The notes under the pieces: model-generated
What the model was told of the DNA's origin: nothing
Seen by the model: the letters and a program-made list of their open reading frames with translations, nothing else
Databases searched by the model: none
Made by a program: the position numbers and the translations under genes
Shown: positions 26,901-36,032 of the stretch, one piece after another
Layout of the letters: each line of letters begins with the position of its first letter
Numbering within the stretch: position 1 is the stretch's first letter
NCBI RefSeq assembly: GCF_005502275.1
Contig: NZ_SWLZ01000004.1
Span: 62,001-126,000, forward strand
DNA length: 64,000 nt
Source: Robertmurraya siralis
GTDB taxonomy: Bacteria; Bacillota; Bacilli; Bacillales; Cytobacillaceae
Reading direction: 5' to 3'

Positions 26901-27740
26901 ATGAAATATATGGATATTTTTCAAGCCGCTGCTCATAATGATTTAGTAAAAGTGAAAAATATACTTAATGCAGGTTGGAGCATTAATAGAGGAGATGAAG
27001 ATGGATATACAGCACTTCATTGGGCCGTACAAGAGGGGAATTTAGAAATCGTAAAATATTTGTTAGAGCATGGAGCAAACATTGACAGTTTGGATCATGA
27101 AAATTACACACCTATTGAAATTGCTTGCCTAAAAGGGCATAAAGAAATGGTCGATTTATTAATAGCTTACAACTGTAATTTAGAATTAAACCGCAATGGT
27201 TTTACCCCTCTGCATGCTGCTGCAGCAAGAGGCAGAGTTGAAATTATAAAGCGATTGCTCAAAAAAGGGTTGAATGTAAATGAACAAGACCAAAACGGAA
27301 CAGGGTATTCCCCATTACACTGGGCTACGCAAGAAGGCTCTACAGAGTGTGTAAAGTTATTGGTTCACTCTGGTGCAAATATTAATTTGAAAGACCAATA
27401 TGGTTTTTCCCCGTTGTATATAGCAGCGAGTGAAGGATATACGGAAATAGTTCGTCTTTTATTACGTAACAATGCAAAAGTAGATATTATTTGTGAGGAA
27501 TCTGGAAATTCAACGCCTTTAATGATCGCCAGTATATACGATCATCCTGATGTAGTAACACTATTGATTAATCATAATGCCGACATTGAAGCGAAAGATA
27601 ATGAAGGCAGAACAGCACTTTTTCAAGCTGCTTTAAATAAAAATAAAGAAATGATAAGTATTTTATTAAAAAAAGGAGCTAATAAAAATATCACCGATAT
27701 ACATGGTAAGCGTCTAGTTGATATTTTAAATGAAGATTAA
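26901..27740 (+). CDS. Ankyrin-repeat protein
   Basis: 279 residues made almost wholly of about eight ankyrin repeats. Repeated TALHWAVQEGN, TPLHAAAARGR, SPLHWATQEGS, SPLYIAASEGY and TALFQAALNKN units each have the following LLxxGA(N/D) helix. No signal peptide, membrane segment or catalytic domain, so a cytosolic binding protein. A good RBS (AGGAGG, 26891-26896) and start. It lies alone between pdp and dacF, where B. subtilis has no such gene, suggesting gain. Partner unknown. Confidence 0.85.
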   Translation: MKYMDIFQAAAHNDLVKVKNILNAGWSINRGDEDGYTALHWAVQEGNLEIVKYLLEHGANIDSLDHENYTPIEIACLKGHKEMVDLLIAYNCNLELNRNGFTPLHAAAARGRVEIIKRLLKKGLNVNEQDQNGTGYSPLHWATQEGSTECVKLLVHSGANINLKDQYGFSPLYIAASEGYTEIVRLLLRNNAKVDIICEESGNSTPLMIASIYDHPDVVTLLINHNADIEAKDNEGRTALFQAALNKNKEMISILLKKGANKNITDIHGKRLVDILNED

Positions 27741-27796
27741 GAGATTTGTTCAATAATAAAGAAACGGAAGGAATCCCTTTCCTTTTATAATCAGGA

Positions 27797-27842
27797 AAAG
27801 CAAGTGGAGCGTACTGAATTCGACTGTCTTCACTTGTTTTAA
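27797..27842 (+). terminator. Hairpin with AAGCAAGTG stem
   Basis: AAGCAAGTG (27798-27806) pairs with CACTTGTTT (27831-27839, one G-U), followed by U. Likely terminator of the ankyrin gene. The remaining gap to 27990 has no gene. Confidence 0.5.
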
Positions 27843-27991
27843 ACCACAGTTTTTAAGAGAAGATCCGCAATTAAATAAAAAAATCCCCGAAAACAACTGA
27901 GATTCGGCATTAGCAACTTGCTGTGCCATAACTTTTTCAACTCTATCTTTTTCCTTAAAACCCAATTTTTACTCTGTGCATGATTTTCCTT

Positions 27992-28020
27992 GTATAATTT
28001 TAGATTTATTGGTGAAAAAT
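27992..28020 (+). promoter_or_regulatory. Sigma-F/G-type promoter of dacF
   Basis: GTATA (27992-27996), a 14-nt spacer, then GGTGAAAAAT (28011-28020). This agrees with the sigma-F pattern (GyATA and GGnrAnAnT) except for one -10 position. It lies 28 nt before the dacF start, as expected for forespore expression. Confidence 0.65.
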
Positions 28021-28048
28021 GGATCTATAAAGAATGGAGGGTTATGTC

Positions 28049-29218
28049 ATGAGAAGGTTTGTATCTATGTTTCTAATATCGTTATTGGTTACATCATTCA
28101 TTACCCCTGCTGTGTTTGCAGAAGAAAAAACAAGTGTAGAATTAGCGGATAATGCAAAATCCGCCATCCTTATTGAAAGAGATACTGGCACAGTACTTTA
28201 TGATAAAAATAGCAATGAAAAATTACCTCCTGCAAGCATGACGAAAATTATGACGATGCTTTTAATTATGGAGGCAATTGAAAGTGGAAAATTAAAAATG
28301 GAAGAAAAAGTTCGCACAAGTGAGTATGCAGCCTCAATGGGAGGATCACAGGTTTTTCTTGAACCAGGTGAAGAAATGACAACAGAGGAAATGCTAAGAG
28401 CAATTGCCATCGGTTCAGCTAACGATGCATCTGTGGCAGTGGCAGAAAGGATAGCTGGCTCGGAGGAAGCATTTGTAGAAGCGATGAATAAAAAAGTAAA
28501 AGAGCTGGGGCTTAAAAATACCCAGTTCCAAAATACAACTGGCTTGCCTGCAGATAACCATTATAGTACTGCACATGATATGGCCATTATTGCGAAGGAA
28601 TTATTGAAGTATGAGGATATTACCAAATTTACTGGGACATATGAATCCTATTTGCGAGAAAAATCGGATAAAAAATTTTGGTTAGTGAACACAAATCGGC
28701 TTGTTAAATTCTATCCAGGAGTTGATGGACTGAAGACAGGATATACGAGTGAAGCGCAATATTGTTTAACCGCAACCGCTGAAAAAAACGACATGCGTGT
28801 TATTGCCGTTGTATTTGGGGCTCCGACATCAAAAGCGCGAAATGCCCAAGTGACGAAAATGCTCGACTATGCCTTCAGTCAATATGAAACACATCCATTA
28901 TATGAACGCAATGTCTCCATTGAGAAAGCGAAAGTGAGTAAAGGAGATTTGAAAAAAGTGGATGCTGTAACAAGTGAGCCAATTTCTATCTTAACGAAAA
29001 AGGGAGAAAATGTTAAAGATGTTCAACAGGAAATCATGATTAAGGAGAATATTAAAGCTCCTCTTAAAAAAGGTGACGAAGTTGGACAATTAAAGCTTAT
29101 GAAGGATGGAAAAACGCTTGTTCAGAGTCCATTAGTTGCAAGTAAAGATGTCAAAAAAGCGAGCTGGTGGATTTTATATAAACGCTCCTTTGGCATGTTT
29201 ACGAAGGCTGGAGATTAA
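28049..29218 (+). CDS. dacF: D-alanyl-D-alanine carboxypeptidase DacF
   Basis: 389-residue low-molecular-weight penicillin-binding protein with a signal peptide (residues 1-25, cleavage after AVFA). Catalytic motifs are SMTK (Ser-X2-Lys), SAND (SxN) and KTGYT (KTG). A C-terminal beta-rich domain ends in an amphipathic anchor. It trims cross-links in spore cortex peptidoglycan on the forespore side. ATG 28049 is preceded by GGAGGG. Directly upstream of spoIIA, and read-through would extend the operon, as in B. subtilis. Confidence 0.93.
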   Translation: MRRFVSMFLISLLVTSFITPAVFAEEKTSVELADNAKSAILIERDTGTVLYDKNSNEKLPPASMTKIMTMLLIMEAIESGKLKMEEKVRTSEYAASMGGSQVFLEPGEEMTTEEMLRAIAIGSANDASVAVAERIAGSEEAFVEAMNKKVKELGLKNTQFQNTTGLPADNHYSTAHDMAIIAKELLKYEDITKFTGTYESYLREKSDKKFWLVNTNRLVKFYPGVDGLKTGYTSEAQYCLTATAEKNDMRVIAVVFGAPTSKARNAQVTKMLDYAFSQYETHPLYERNVSIEKAKVSKGDLKKVDAVTSEPISILTKKGENVKDVQQEIMIKENIKAPLKKGDEVGQLKLMKDGKTLVQSPLVASKDVKKASWWILYKRSFGMFTKAGD

Positions 29219-29327
29219 AACACAGTTGTGCAGTTTCCTTTCATGAAAACGCATGATCAAAGCCTTTGTCGAAATGTCTTTTATTCCAACTTTTTTTAGC
29301 GAATTGTTACTAGTTTTGTCTGTAAGA

Positions 29328-29353
29328 AGGAAATTGAGCGCTAAGTAACGAAT
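29328..29353 (+). promoter_or_regulatory. Sigma-H promoter of spoIIA
   Basis: AGGAAAT (29328-29334), a 12-nt spacer and AACGAAT (29347-29353) match the sigma-H -35 AGGAwwT and -10 RnnGAAT very well, 35 nt before the spoIIAA start. Confidence 0.85.
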
Positions 29354-29387
29354 TGACTCACTATGAAAGACTAAGGAGGTTGGAGTA

Positions 29388-29738
29388 GTGAGTCTAGACA
29401 TTGAATTGGAAGTCAAGCAAGATGTTTTATGCATTCGTCTTAGTGGTGAGTTGGATCATCATTTTGCAGATGAATTGCGTGAACGGGCAACAAAGGCAAT
29501 TGAAGAACATCAAATTCGTCATATTGTCTTGAATTTAGAATCTTTAACCTTTATGGATAGCTCAGGCTTAGGTGTGATTCTTGGTCGATATAAGCAAATT
29601 AAGCAAAAACATGGTGAAATGGTCGTCTGCGCAATTTCCCCAAGTGTCCAAAGATTATTTGATATGTCAGGCTTATTTAAAATAATACGTCTAGAGCCGA
29701 CAGAACAATTTGCTTTGGAAAGATTGGGGGTAGCATAG
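29388..29738 (+). CDS. spoIIAA: Anti-sigma-F factor antagonist SpoIIAA
   Basis: 116-residue STAS-domain protein, full length. Unphosphorylated SpoIIAA binds SpoIIAB and frees sigma-F in the forespore. The phospho-acceptor Ser58 lies in MDSSGLG, matching the B. subtilis residue number. GTG start with AAGGAGG upstream. First gene of spoIIAA-AB-sigF. Confidence 0.97.
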   Translation: MSLDIELEVKQDVLCIRLSGELDHHFADELRERATKAIEEHQIRHIVLNLESLTFMDSSGLGVILGRYKQIKQKHGEMVVCAISPSVQRLFDMSGLFKIIRLEPTEQFALERLGVA

Positions 29739-29741
29739 TCA

Positions 29742-30182
29742 ATGAAAAATGAGATGCATTTGCAATTTAATGCGCTGAGTCAAAACGAATCGTTTGCCCG
29801 GGTTACAGTTGCTGCGTTCATTGCACAATTAGATCCGACGATGGACGAATTAACAGAAATTAAAACCGTTGTTTCTGAAGCGGTGACGAACGCGATTATT
29901 CATGGATATGAACATAATTCTGAGGGAATCGTCTACATTTCCGTCAAATTAGAAGATGATTTTGTCGAGATAACGATCAAAGATCACGGTTTGGGTATTA
30001 ACAATATTGATGAAGCCCGCCAACCGCTATTTACTACAAAGCCTGAATTAGAAAGATCCGGTATGGGCTTTACCATTATGGAAAACTTCATGGATGAAAT
30101 CGAGATTCACTCCAGTTTAGGAGAAGGTACAGAGGTTCGATTAAGAAAGCATTTAACAAAGAGTAAAATGTTATGCAATTAA
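29742..30182 (+). CDS. spoIIAB: Anti-sigma-F factor / SpoIIAA kinase SpoIIAB
   Basis: 146-residue GHKL ATPase fold protein. It has the N-box [13 protein letters not shown], the G1 box IKDHGLGI and the G2 region SGMGFTIM. It holds sigma-F inactive and phosphorylates SpoIIAA. Begins 4 nt after spoIIAA, consistent with coupling. Confidence 0.97.
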   Translation: MKNEMHLQFNALSQNESFARVTVAAFIAQLDPTMDELTEIKTVVSEAVTNAIIHGYEHNSEGIVYISVKLEDDFVEITIKDHGLGINNIDEARQPLFTTKPELERSGMGFTIMENFMDEIEIHSSLGEGTEVRLRKHLTKSKMLCN

Positions 30183-30195
30183 GGGAGTCTTGCCT

Positions 30196-30954
30196 ATGGA
30201 TGTGGAGGTAAAATCAGACAAAAATCAAACATATTTAAAGGACCATGAAGTCAAGGAATTGATCAAAAAGAGCCAAGATGGTGATGGCGACGCAAGGGAT
30301 ATGATTGTGCAGAAGAATATGCGCCTTGTGTGGTCGGTCGTTCAACGATTTCTTAATCGAGGGTATGAACCGGATGATCTCTTTCAAATTGGCTGCATTG
30401 GTTTATTAAAATCAGTGGACAAATTTGACCTCTCCTATGATGTGAAGTTTTCCACCTATGCGGTTCCGATGATCATTGGTGAAATTCAGCGATTTATTCG
30501 CGATGATGGGACGGTCAAAGTCAGTCGCTCCCTAAAAGAATTGAGTAATAAAATTCGTAAAGCAAAGGATGAACTTTCGAAAAACCTCGGGAGAATTCCG
30601 ACGATTAATGAGCTGTCTGAGTTTTTAAATATTCCTTCTGAGGATATTATTCTCGCTCAAGATGCGAACCGTTCCCCTTCTTCGATTCATGAGACCGTCT
30701 ATGAAAATGATGGTGATCCGATCACTTTACTTGATCAGATCGATGATGGAAATGAAGGCAAATGGTTTGACAAAATTGCTCTAAAGGAAGCGATTCGTGA
30801 GCTTGATGAACGGGAAAGATTAATTGTCTATTTAAGATACTATAAAGATCAAACCCAATCTGAAGTAGCAGAGCGATTGGGAATCTCTCAAGTGCAAGTT
30901 TCGCGCTTAGAAAAGAAAATACTGCAGCAAATGAAAGACCATATGGACGTGTAG
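30196..30954 (+). CDS. sigF: Sporulation sigma factor SigF
   Basis: 252-residue sigma-70 family factor, first forespore-specific sigma (spoIIAC). Region 2 has DLFQIGCIGLLKSVDKFD and KFSTYAVPMIIGEIQR. Region 3 and the region 4 helix-turn-helix TQSEVAERLGISQVQVSRLE are intact. ATG 30196 lies 8 nt after AAGGGAG; the in-frame TTG at 30190 is too close. Its stop codon sits in the loop of the following terminator hairpin. Confidence 0.97.
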   Translation: MDVEVKSDKNQTYLKDHEVKELIKKSQDGDGDARDMIVQKNMRLVWSVVQRFLNRGYEPDDLFQIGCIGLLKSVDKFDLSYDVKFSTYAVPMIIGEIQRFIRDDGTVKVSRSLKELSNKIRKAKDELSKNLGRIPTINELSEFLNIPSEDIILAQDANRSPSSIHETVYENDGDPITLLDQIDDGNEGKWFDKIALKEAIRELDERERLIVYLRYYKDQTQSEVAERLGISQVQVSRLEKKILQQMKDHMDV

Positions 30955-30970
30955 TCCGTGTGGTCTTTTT
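30936..30970 (+). terminator. Terminator overlapping the sigF stop
   Basis: AGACCATATGGAC pairs with GTCCGTGTGGTCT around the stop codon, followed by TTTTTT. The left arm encodes the last residues of SigF. Confidence 0.8.
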
Positions 30971-31000
30971 TACGTTTGCCCGAGTTCCCACTTTTTGGTG

Positions 31001-31031
31001 TTCATGAAGGAAATAGCTGTTACTCATACTA
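31001..31031 (+). promoter_or_regulatory. Sigma-G promoter of the spoVA genes
   Basis: CATACTA (31025-31031) is an exact sigma-G -10. TTCATGA at 31001-31007, 17 nt upstream, is an acceptable -35 (gnATr type). Confidence 0.7.
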
Positions 31032-31068
31032 TTTATACAAGGAAATCAATGTGTGGGATGTGATTGTA

Positions 31069-31689
31069 ATGGAAGAAACCATTTATATTCGAATGCGACA
31101 TCGGGTTCAAATTCGACCGCACGATACGGTTTACTTAAGAGATGTGGCGCAGATTATTGCCGAGGAAAAATTGATGAAAAAGCTGCAGGATCTTGCGATT
31201 TATCGTGTAAATGAACAAGATTACAACATTATTATAATTGATGTGATCAAGGTGATCGAAAAAATTACAGCGGTTGTTGACAAATGTCAAGTTCAGACAG
31301 TTGGTCCTTCCCAAGCGATAGTGGAAGTCATTCGGAAGAAAAAAGGTGTCTCGCTCCCTTTTTTTATTTTAATATGGTGCTTGCTTTTTTTTGGGTCCGC
31401 TCTTGCCATTATGTATTTTCATGAAGATGTGGCGATGCAGGCAACACAGCAGCGAATTTATACGATTATTACAGGAAAAATAGTCGATAAACCGTTATTG
31501 TTTCAAATTCCATATTCGTTCGGTCTTGGTCTTGGAATGGTTCTTTTTTTTAATCATGTATTCCGCAAGCGTTTGAATGAAGAGCCTAGTCCCCTTGAAG
31601 TAGAAATGTTTAATTATCAACAAGATTTAGATCGCTATGTAAGCTTAACCGAAAATAAAGAAAGTATGAAGAGAATTGATGACGATTAA
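31069..31689 (+). CDS. spoVAA: Stage V sporulation protein AA
   Basis: 206-residue SpoVAA, same length as in B. subtilis. It has a soluble N-terminal domain (MEETIYIRMRHRVQIRPHD) and two C-terminal hydrophobic segments (FFILIWCLLFFGSALAIMYF and one near residue 160-180). Part of the SpoVA machinery for dipicolinic acid movement in spores. ATG 31069 chosen by homology; GTG 31051, with AAGGAAA upstream, is a possible alternative. Overlaps spoVAB by 11 nt. Confidence 0.9.
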   Translation: MEETIYIRMRHRVQIRPHDTVYLRDVAQIIAEEKLMKKLQDLAIYRVNEQDYNIIIIDVIKVIEKITAVVDKCQVQTVGPSQAIVEVIRKKKGVSLPFFILIWCLLFFGSALAIMYFHEDVAMQATQQRIYTIITGKIVDKPLLFQIPYSFGLGLGMVLFFNHVFRKRLNEEPSPLEVEMFNYQQDLDRYVSLTENKESMKRIDDD

Positions 31690-32101
31690 ACTTGCGTTTA
31701 TAATCTTCATCGGACTTGCAGGGGGACTCGCTGTTGGCTCTGGTTTTGTTGCCTTTTTAACAGTGCTTGGGATTATCCCGAGACTTACGCAATTATCAAA
31801 AACAATGAAGATGATCATCGGCTACCAATGGGCCGTTGTTTTTGGTGCAGTAGTAGGAGGCTTTGTTAGTTTAAGGGATTGGTCGTTTCATTTTTCTCCT
31901 TACACCTTAATTCCCTTAGGTGCAGCAGGAGGCATTTTTGTCGGCATGATGGCTGCAGCGCTTACAGAAGTTTTAAATGTCTTTCCCATTTTGGCAAAAC
32001 GAATTGGGTTAGAGGAAAAGATCGTTCTTTTAATGATGGCCTTTGTATTTGGTAAAATATTTGGCTCATTGTATCAATGGCTTTACTTTGTTGGAGATTG
32101 A
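31679..32101 (+). CDS. spoVAB: Stage V sporulation protein AB
   Basis: 140-residue protein with four hydrophobic helices, typical of SpoVAB (GLAGGLAVGSGFVAF near the start). Start overlaps the end of spoVAA. In B. subtilis the next genes would be spoVAC, spoVAD and spoVAEb; here only 57 nt separate it from spoVAEa. Confidence 0.9.
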   Translation: MTIKLAFIIFIGLAGGLAVGSGFVAFLTVLGIIPRLTQLSKTMKMIIGYQWAVVFGAVVGGFVSLRDWSFHFSPYTLIPLGAAGGIFVGMMAAALTEVLNVFPILAKRIGLEEKIVLLMMAFVFGKIFGSLYQWLYFVGD

Positions 32102-32158
32102 TTTTGCGAGGCCATTAACAAGTGTCATTATTTATCTTCACATGAAAGGATAGGGTTT

Positions 32159-32731
32159 ATGGGTGAACGAAAGCGCATCATAATCATTACAGACGGGGAT
32201 GAATATGCCAGAAAAGCAGTTGAACATGTGGCAACAGAAATAGGGGGCCGCTGTATTTCAATGTCACATGGGAATCCAACAGCTTTAACCGGTTCTGAAA
32301 TGGTTGCTTTGATTAAGAAAGCCCCTTATGAACCAGTTCTTGTGATGTTTGATGATAGCGGCTTAGTTGGTGAAGGCTATGGAGAAAGTGCCCTGAAGTT
32401 TGTGGCAAAGCATCCAGATATTGAAGTACTGGGTGTGTTGGCAGTAGCAGCAAAAACACGGCAAGCTGAGTGGACCAAGATTGATGTTAGTGTCGATCGT
32501 TATGGAGAGTTGACCCCATATGGAGTCGATAAGTATGGAGAAGCAGAATTGGAAATAGGAAGATTAAATGGTGATACGGTTTATAGCCTAGACGCGCTCG
32601 ATTTGCCCGTTGTTGTGGGGATAGGCGATATAGGGAAAATGGCAGGAAAAGATTCATATGAAATCGGTGCACCGATTACGAAGAAAGCGATTGAAATAAT
32701 CTTAGAAAGGAGCGGATTTCATGAAAAGTAA
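32159..32731 (+). CDS. spoVAEA: Stage V sporulation protein AEa
   Basis: 190-residue soluble SpoVAE-type protein ([22 protein letters not shown] at its start, no membrane segments), expressed in the forespore and found in spores. ATG 32159 with AAAGGA 8 nt upstream. It lies directly after spoVAB, without the usual AC, AD and AEb genes. Overlaps spoVAF by 11 nt. Confidence 0.85.
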   Translation: MGERKRIIIITDGDEYARKAVEHVATEIGGRCISMSHGNPTALTGSEMVALIKKAPYEPVLVMFDDSGLVGEGYGESALKFVAKHPDIEVLGVLAVAAKTRQAEWTKIDVSVDRYGELTPYGVDKYGEAELEIGRLNGDTVYSLDALDLPVVVGIGDIGKMAGKDSYEIGAPITKKAIEIILERSGFHEK

Positions 32732-34205
32732 AGGTCCTGAAGATGTGAAACCGATCCCTACTAGTCCTGAAGATGTAGAAAACTATATGAAAGAGCGGAT
32801 TGGCCTAGGTGAGAGCTTTGACTTAGGCCTTAGAAAAGTGAAGGTTCTCGGGAAAGAGGTTCAGTTTTATTATGTAAATGGTTTATGCGATACAGAATTT
32901 ATCATTTATATTTTAAAAGAGCTTGTCGATTTAAACGACAGAGAAAGGAAAACGGGAGATGTTTTTAACATTATTGAAAACCGTCTTCTTCATCAGTCGG
33001 TAGCTCTTGTGAAATCAATGGATGAATTAGTTGATCAGGTGCTTTCCGGTTTAATTGTAATAGTAGTAGAAGAGGAACAGGAAGCTTTTGTGGTGGATGT
33101 TCGAAGCTACCCGGGAAGACAACCGGAAGAACCTGCAACAGAGAAAGTTGTCAGAGGTTCGAGGGACGGATTTGTGGAGAATATTATTATGAATACAGGA
33201 CTTACTCGCTTAAGAATAAGGGATGAGCGATTAAGATTTGAAATTTTTAAAGTGGGAGAGCGTTCAAAAACAGATATCGCGATTGCCTATGTAAAGGATG
33301 TCGCAAATAAAGATCTAATTGACATCATCAGAAAAGAATTGAACGCCATTGATGTCGATGGATTAACCATGGCGGATAAAGCGATTGAAGAATATGTGGT
33401 GAAACAAGGGTATAATCCGTATCCTGTTGTACGATATACGGAAAGAGCAGACATTGCTGCAACACATCTGTTAGAAGGTCATGTGCTAATTTACGTTGAT
33501 ACATCACCAAGTGTGATTATTACACCAACAACGTTTTTCCAGCACTTACATCATGCTGAGGAATATAGGCAGTCTCCAACAGTTGGAACCTTTATTAGAT
33601 GGTGTCGTTTTCTTGGGGTATTTGCTTCATTATTCTTAGTACCTCTTTGGTTAATCTTTGTTTTGGAGCCATCCTTATTACCGAAGCGGCTGGAATTTAT
33701 TGGTCCCAATGAAGAATCGAATATCCCCATTATTCTGCAAATTTTCTTTTCGGAGCTAGGGTTGATGTTTTTGCGCCTAGCAGCTATTCATACACCAACT
33801 CCCTTGGCAACAGCCATGGGATTAATTGCGGCAGTATTGATCGGGCAAATTGCAATCGATGTCGGCATGTTTGTGCCCGAAGTAATTTTATATGTGGCAG
33901 TATCAGCGATGGGTACCTTTTCTACTCCAAGTTATGAATTGAGTATGGCAAATAATATCGTAAAACTAATTTTATTAATATTGGTTTCAGCATTTAAAAT
34001 TCCAGGATTTGTGATTGGGATGACAGCTTTCATCGTCGTCTTGGCTAGCATTCGCTCTTTAAGAAGTCCATATTTGTGGCCGTTTATTCCATTTAGTCCG
34101 AAAGCTTTCCTGCAAATCCTTATCCGGAGTTCGACTCCGGGATCGAAAATTAGGCCGAGCATTGTTCAGCCTCGGAATCGCCAGAAACAGGCATCAAACC
34201 AGTAA
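32721..34205 (+). CDS. spoVAF: Stage V sporulation protein AF (GerA-family)
   Basis: 494 residues with a large N-terminal soluble domain and about five C-terminal TM helices ([17 protein letters not shown] onward). It is related to GerAA-type germinant receptor A subunits: [20 protein letters not shown]-like and [20 protein letters not shown] segments are recognisable. Known to associate with other spore membrane proteins and to contribute to ion release and DPA release in germination. Last gene of the operon, coupled to spoVAEa. Confidence 0.92.
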   Translation: MKSKGPEDVKPIPTSPEDVENYMKERIGLGESFDLGLRKVKVLGKEVQFYYVNGLCDTEFIIYILKELVDLNDRERKTGDVFNIIENRLLHQSVALVKSMDELVDQVLSGLIVIVVEEEQEAFVVDVRSYPGRQPEEPATEKVVRGSRDGFVENIIMNTGLTRLRIRDERLRFEIFKVGERSKTDIAIAYVKDVANKDLIDIIRKELNAIDVDGLTMADKAIEEYVVKQGYNPYPVVRYTERADIAATHLLEGHVLIYVDTSPSVIITPTTFFQHLHHAEEYRQSPTVGTFIRWCRFLGVFASLFLVPLWLIFVLEPSLLPKRLEFIGPNEESNIPIILQIFFSELGLMFLRLAAIHTPTPLATAMGLIAAVLIGQIAIDVGMFVPEVILYVAVSAMGTFSTPSYELSMANNIVKLILLILVSAFKIPGFVIGMTAFIVVLASIRSLRSPYLWPFIPFSPKAFLQILIRSSTPGSKIRPSIVQPRNRQKQASNQ

Positions 34206-34348
34206 AAACAGTATGGGATAATCCCTAGTATAGAGATTGAAATTGATGTTTCTTCTTTTATATGGTAAAGTAATTTTTATTCATATTGAATCGAGTTCAC
34301 AATATTAAAAAAAGACAAAATTTCTAGCTCTAGAATGAGGGGATACAA

Positions 34349-35668
34349 ATGTTTTTACATGGAACTTCTAAAGTAAACGATAAAGGTCATTTAGAAATAG
34401 GCGGGGTTGATACAGTTGAAATGATCAGTGAGTTTGGTACCCCTGTTTATGTATATGATGTAGCTCTTATAAGAGAAAGAGCTCGTGGATTCAGAAAAAC
34501 CTTTGAAAAATTAGGCGTTAATTCACAGGTCGCTTATGCAAGTAAAGCTTTTTCTACGATTGCCATGATTCAATTAGCTGAGCAAGAGGGACTCTCTCTT
34601 GATGTTGTTTCCGGTGGGGAACTCTATACAGCTCTATGTGCAAAATTTCCGGTTAAGAGAATTCACTTTCATGGAAATAATAAGAGCCGTGAAGAATTAT
34701 TAATGGCACTCGAGTACGAAATTGGATGTATTGTCGTTGACAATTTTTATGAATTGAATTTGTTGGACGAGCTGTGCAAGGAGAAACAGGCAAAGATGGA
34801 TATACTTCTTCGTGTTACTCCGGGCATTGAGGCTCATACACATGACTATATTTTAACAGGTCAAGAAGACTCAAAGTTTGGTTTTGATTTACAAAATGGG
34901 CAAGCAGACACCGCTGTTAAAAAAGCACTTGATTCAGAAAATCTCAATTTATTGGGAATACACTGTCACATTGGGTCGCAAATTTTCGAAACAACTGGTT
35001 TTATTTTAGCAGCACGAAAAATCTTTGCAAAATTGCATGAATGGTCCAACACCTATCGTTTTGCATCTGAAGTATTAAATTTGGGCGGAGGTTTTGGCAT
35101 TCGCTATACGGAGGAAGATGCTCCCATTCCGGCAGCACAGTATGTGGAAGAAATCATTTTAGAAGTGAAGGAGCAAGCTCAGGCTTTTAATATGAAAGTC
35201 CCTGAAATTTGGATAGAACCGGGCCGTTCATTAGTTGGGGATGCAGGGACAACCCTTTATCAAATTGGTTCACGAAAAGAAGTACCTAATGTCCGTAATT
35301 ATTTGGCCGTAGACGGGGGCATGAGTGATAATATTCGCCCAGCATTATATGAAGCAAAGTACGAGGCGATTTTAGCGAATCGTCCGCTAGATCAAGTAGA
35401 AGAAACAGTGTCAATTGCTGGAAAATGCTGTGAATCAGGAGATATGTTAATTTGGGATTTACCTTTGCCAAAGGCTGGGCAAAATGATATTTTAGCTGTA
35501 TTTTGTACAGGAGCTTATGGTTATTCGATGGCGAATAATTATAATCGAATTCCAAGACCGCCAGTTGTATTTGTCGAAGATGGTCAAGCCCAGTTAGTTG
35601 TGAGAAGAGAGACTTTTGATGATATTGTCCATTTAGATGTACCGTTAATGGAACAAATAAAAAAATAA
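34349..35668 (+). CDS. lysA: Diaminopimelate decarboxylase
   Basis: 439-residue PLP-dependent decarboxylase making L-lysine from meso-DAP. PLP lysine is in VAYASKAFST, HGNNK and the glycine loop NLGGGFGIRY follow, and the substrate/PLP Cys is in KCCESGD. Follows spoVAF as in B. subtilis. The gap 34206-34348 has no obvious lysine riboswitch. A strong terminator ends it. Confidence 0.96.
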   Translation: MFLHGTSKVNDKGHLEIGGVDTVEMISEFGTPVYVYDVALIRERARGFRKTFEKLGVNSQVAYASKAFSTIAMIQLAEQEGLSLDVVSGGELYTALCAKFPVKRIHFHGNNKSREELLMALEYEIGCIVVDNFYELNLLDELCKEKQAKMDILLRVTPGIEAHTHDYILTGQEDSKFGFDLQNGQADTAVKKALDSENLNLLGIHCHIGSQIFETTGFILAARKIFAKLHEWSNTYRFASEVLNLGGGFGIRYTEEDAPIPAAQYVEEIILEVKEQAQAFNMKVPEIWIEPGRSLVGDAGTTLYQIGSRKEVPNVRNYLAVDGGMSDNIRPALYEAKYEAILANRPLDQVEETVSIAGKCCESGDMLIWDLPLPKAGQNDILAVFCTGAYGYSMANNYNRIPRPPVVFVEDGQAQLVVRRETFDDIVHLDVPLMEQIKK

Positions 35669-35679
35669 ACTCTTGAAAA

Positions 35680-35726
35680 GGCTGTAAGCAAACTTGATTT
35701 TATCGAGTTTGCTTACAGTCTTTTCC
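35680..35726 (+). terminator. Terminator of lysA
   Basis: GGCTGTAAGCAAACT (35680-35694) pairs with AGTTTGCTTACAGTC (35706-35720), followed by TTTT. Beyond it, 35727-36032 has another hairpin: AAACGGCCT (35948-35956)/AGGCCGTTT (35981-35989), with a weak U-run near 35993. It lies downstream of ypuA on the other strand. No gene recognised there. Confidence 0.9.
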
Positions 35727-36032
35727 CTTTTAACTTAAATCCGATTTGAAAAATATGATCAGCTATTCATAATGCAGCTTCGTTTGAGCAAGCAATAAAA
35801 TTTTATCGCGACCGTGGTCTTCAATAAATTTAAATGTGGATGGGCTAAAGAAGAGATGACATAGGGATATAATAACGGACGAGGCTTAATGGTGAAGCAT
35901 ACGAAGAACGATGCAGGGCAATAAATGAGTAAATTGACGTAGAGAGTAAACGGCCTAGAGCCCTATGGAGCTTAGAGCAAAGGCCGTTTAAAGTTTTTGG
36001 ATGATTTCTACTTGACTGGGAGGCAGATCATT

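Noticed and set aside
34206-34348. Lysine riboswitch before lysA
   Set aside because: No conserved aptamer blocks and only 143 nt of AT-rich spacer.
35760-35935. Possible IS3-type transposase fragment downstream of lysA
   Set aside because: Some frames look like FEQAIKFYRDR, but stops are frequent and I cannot identify a family.
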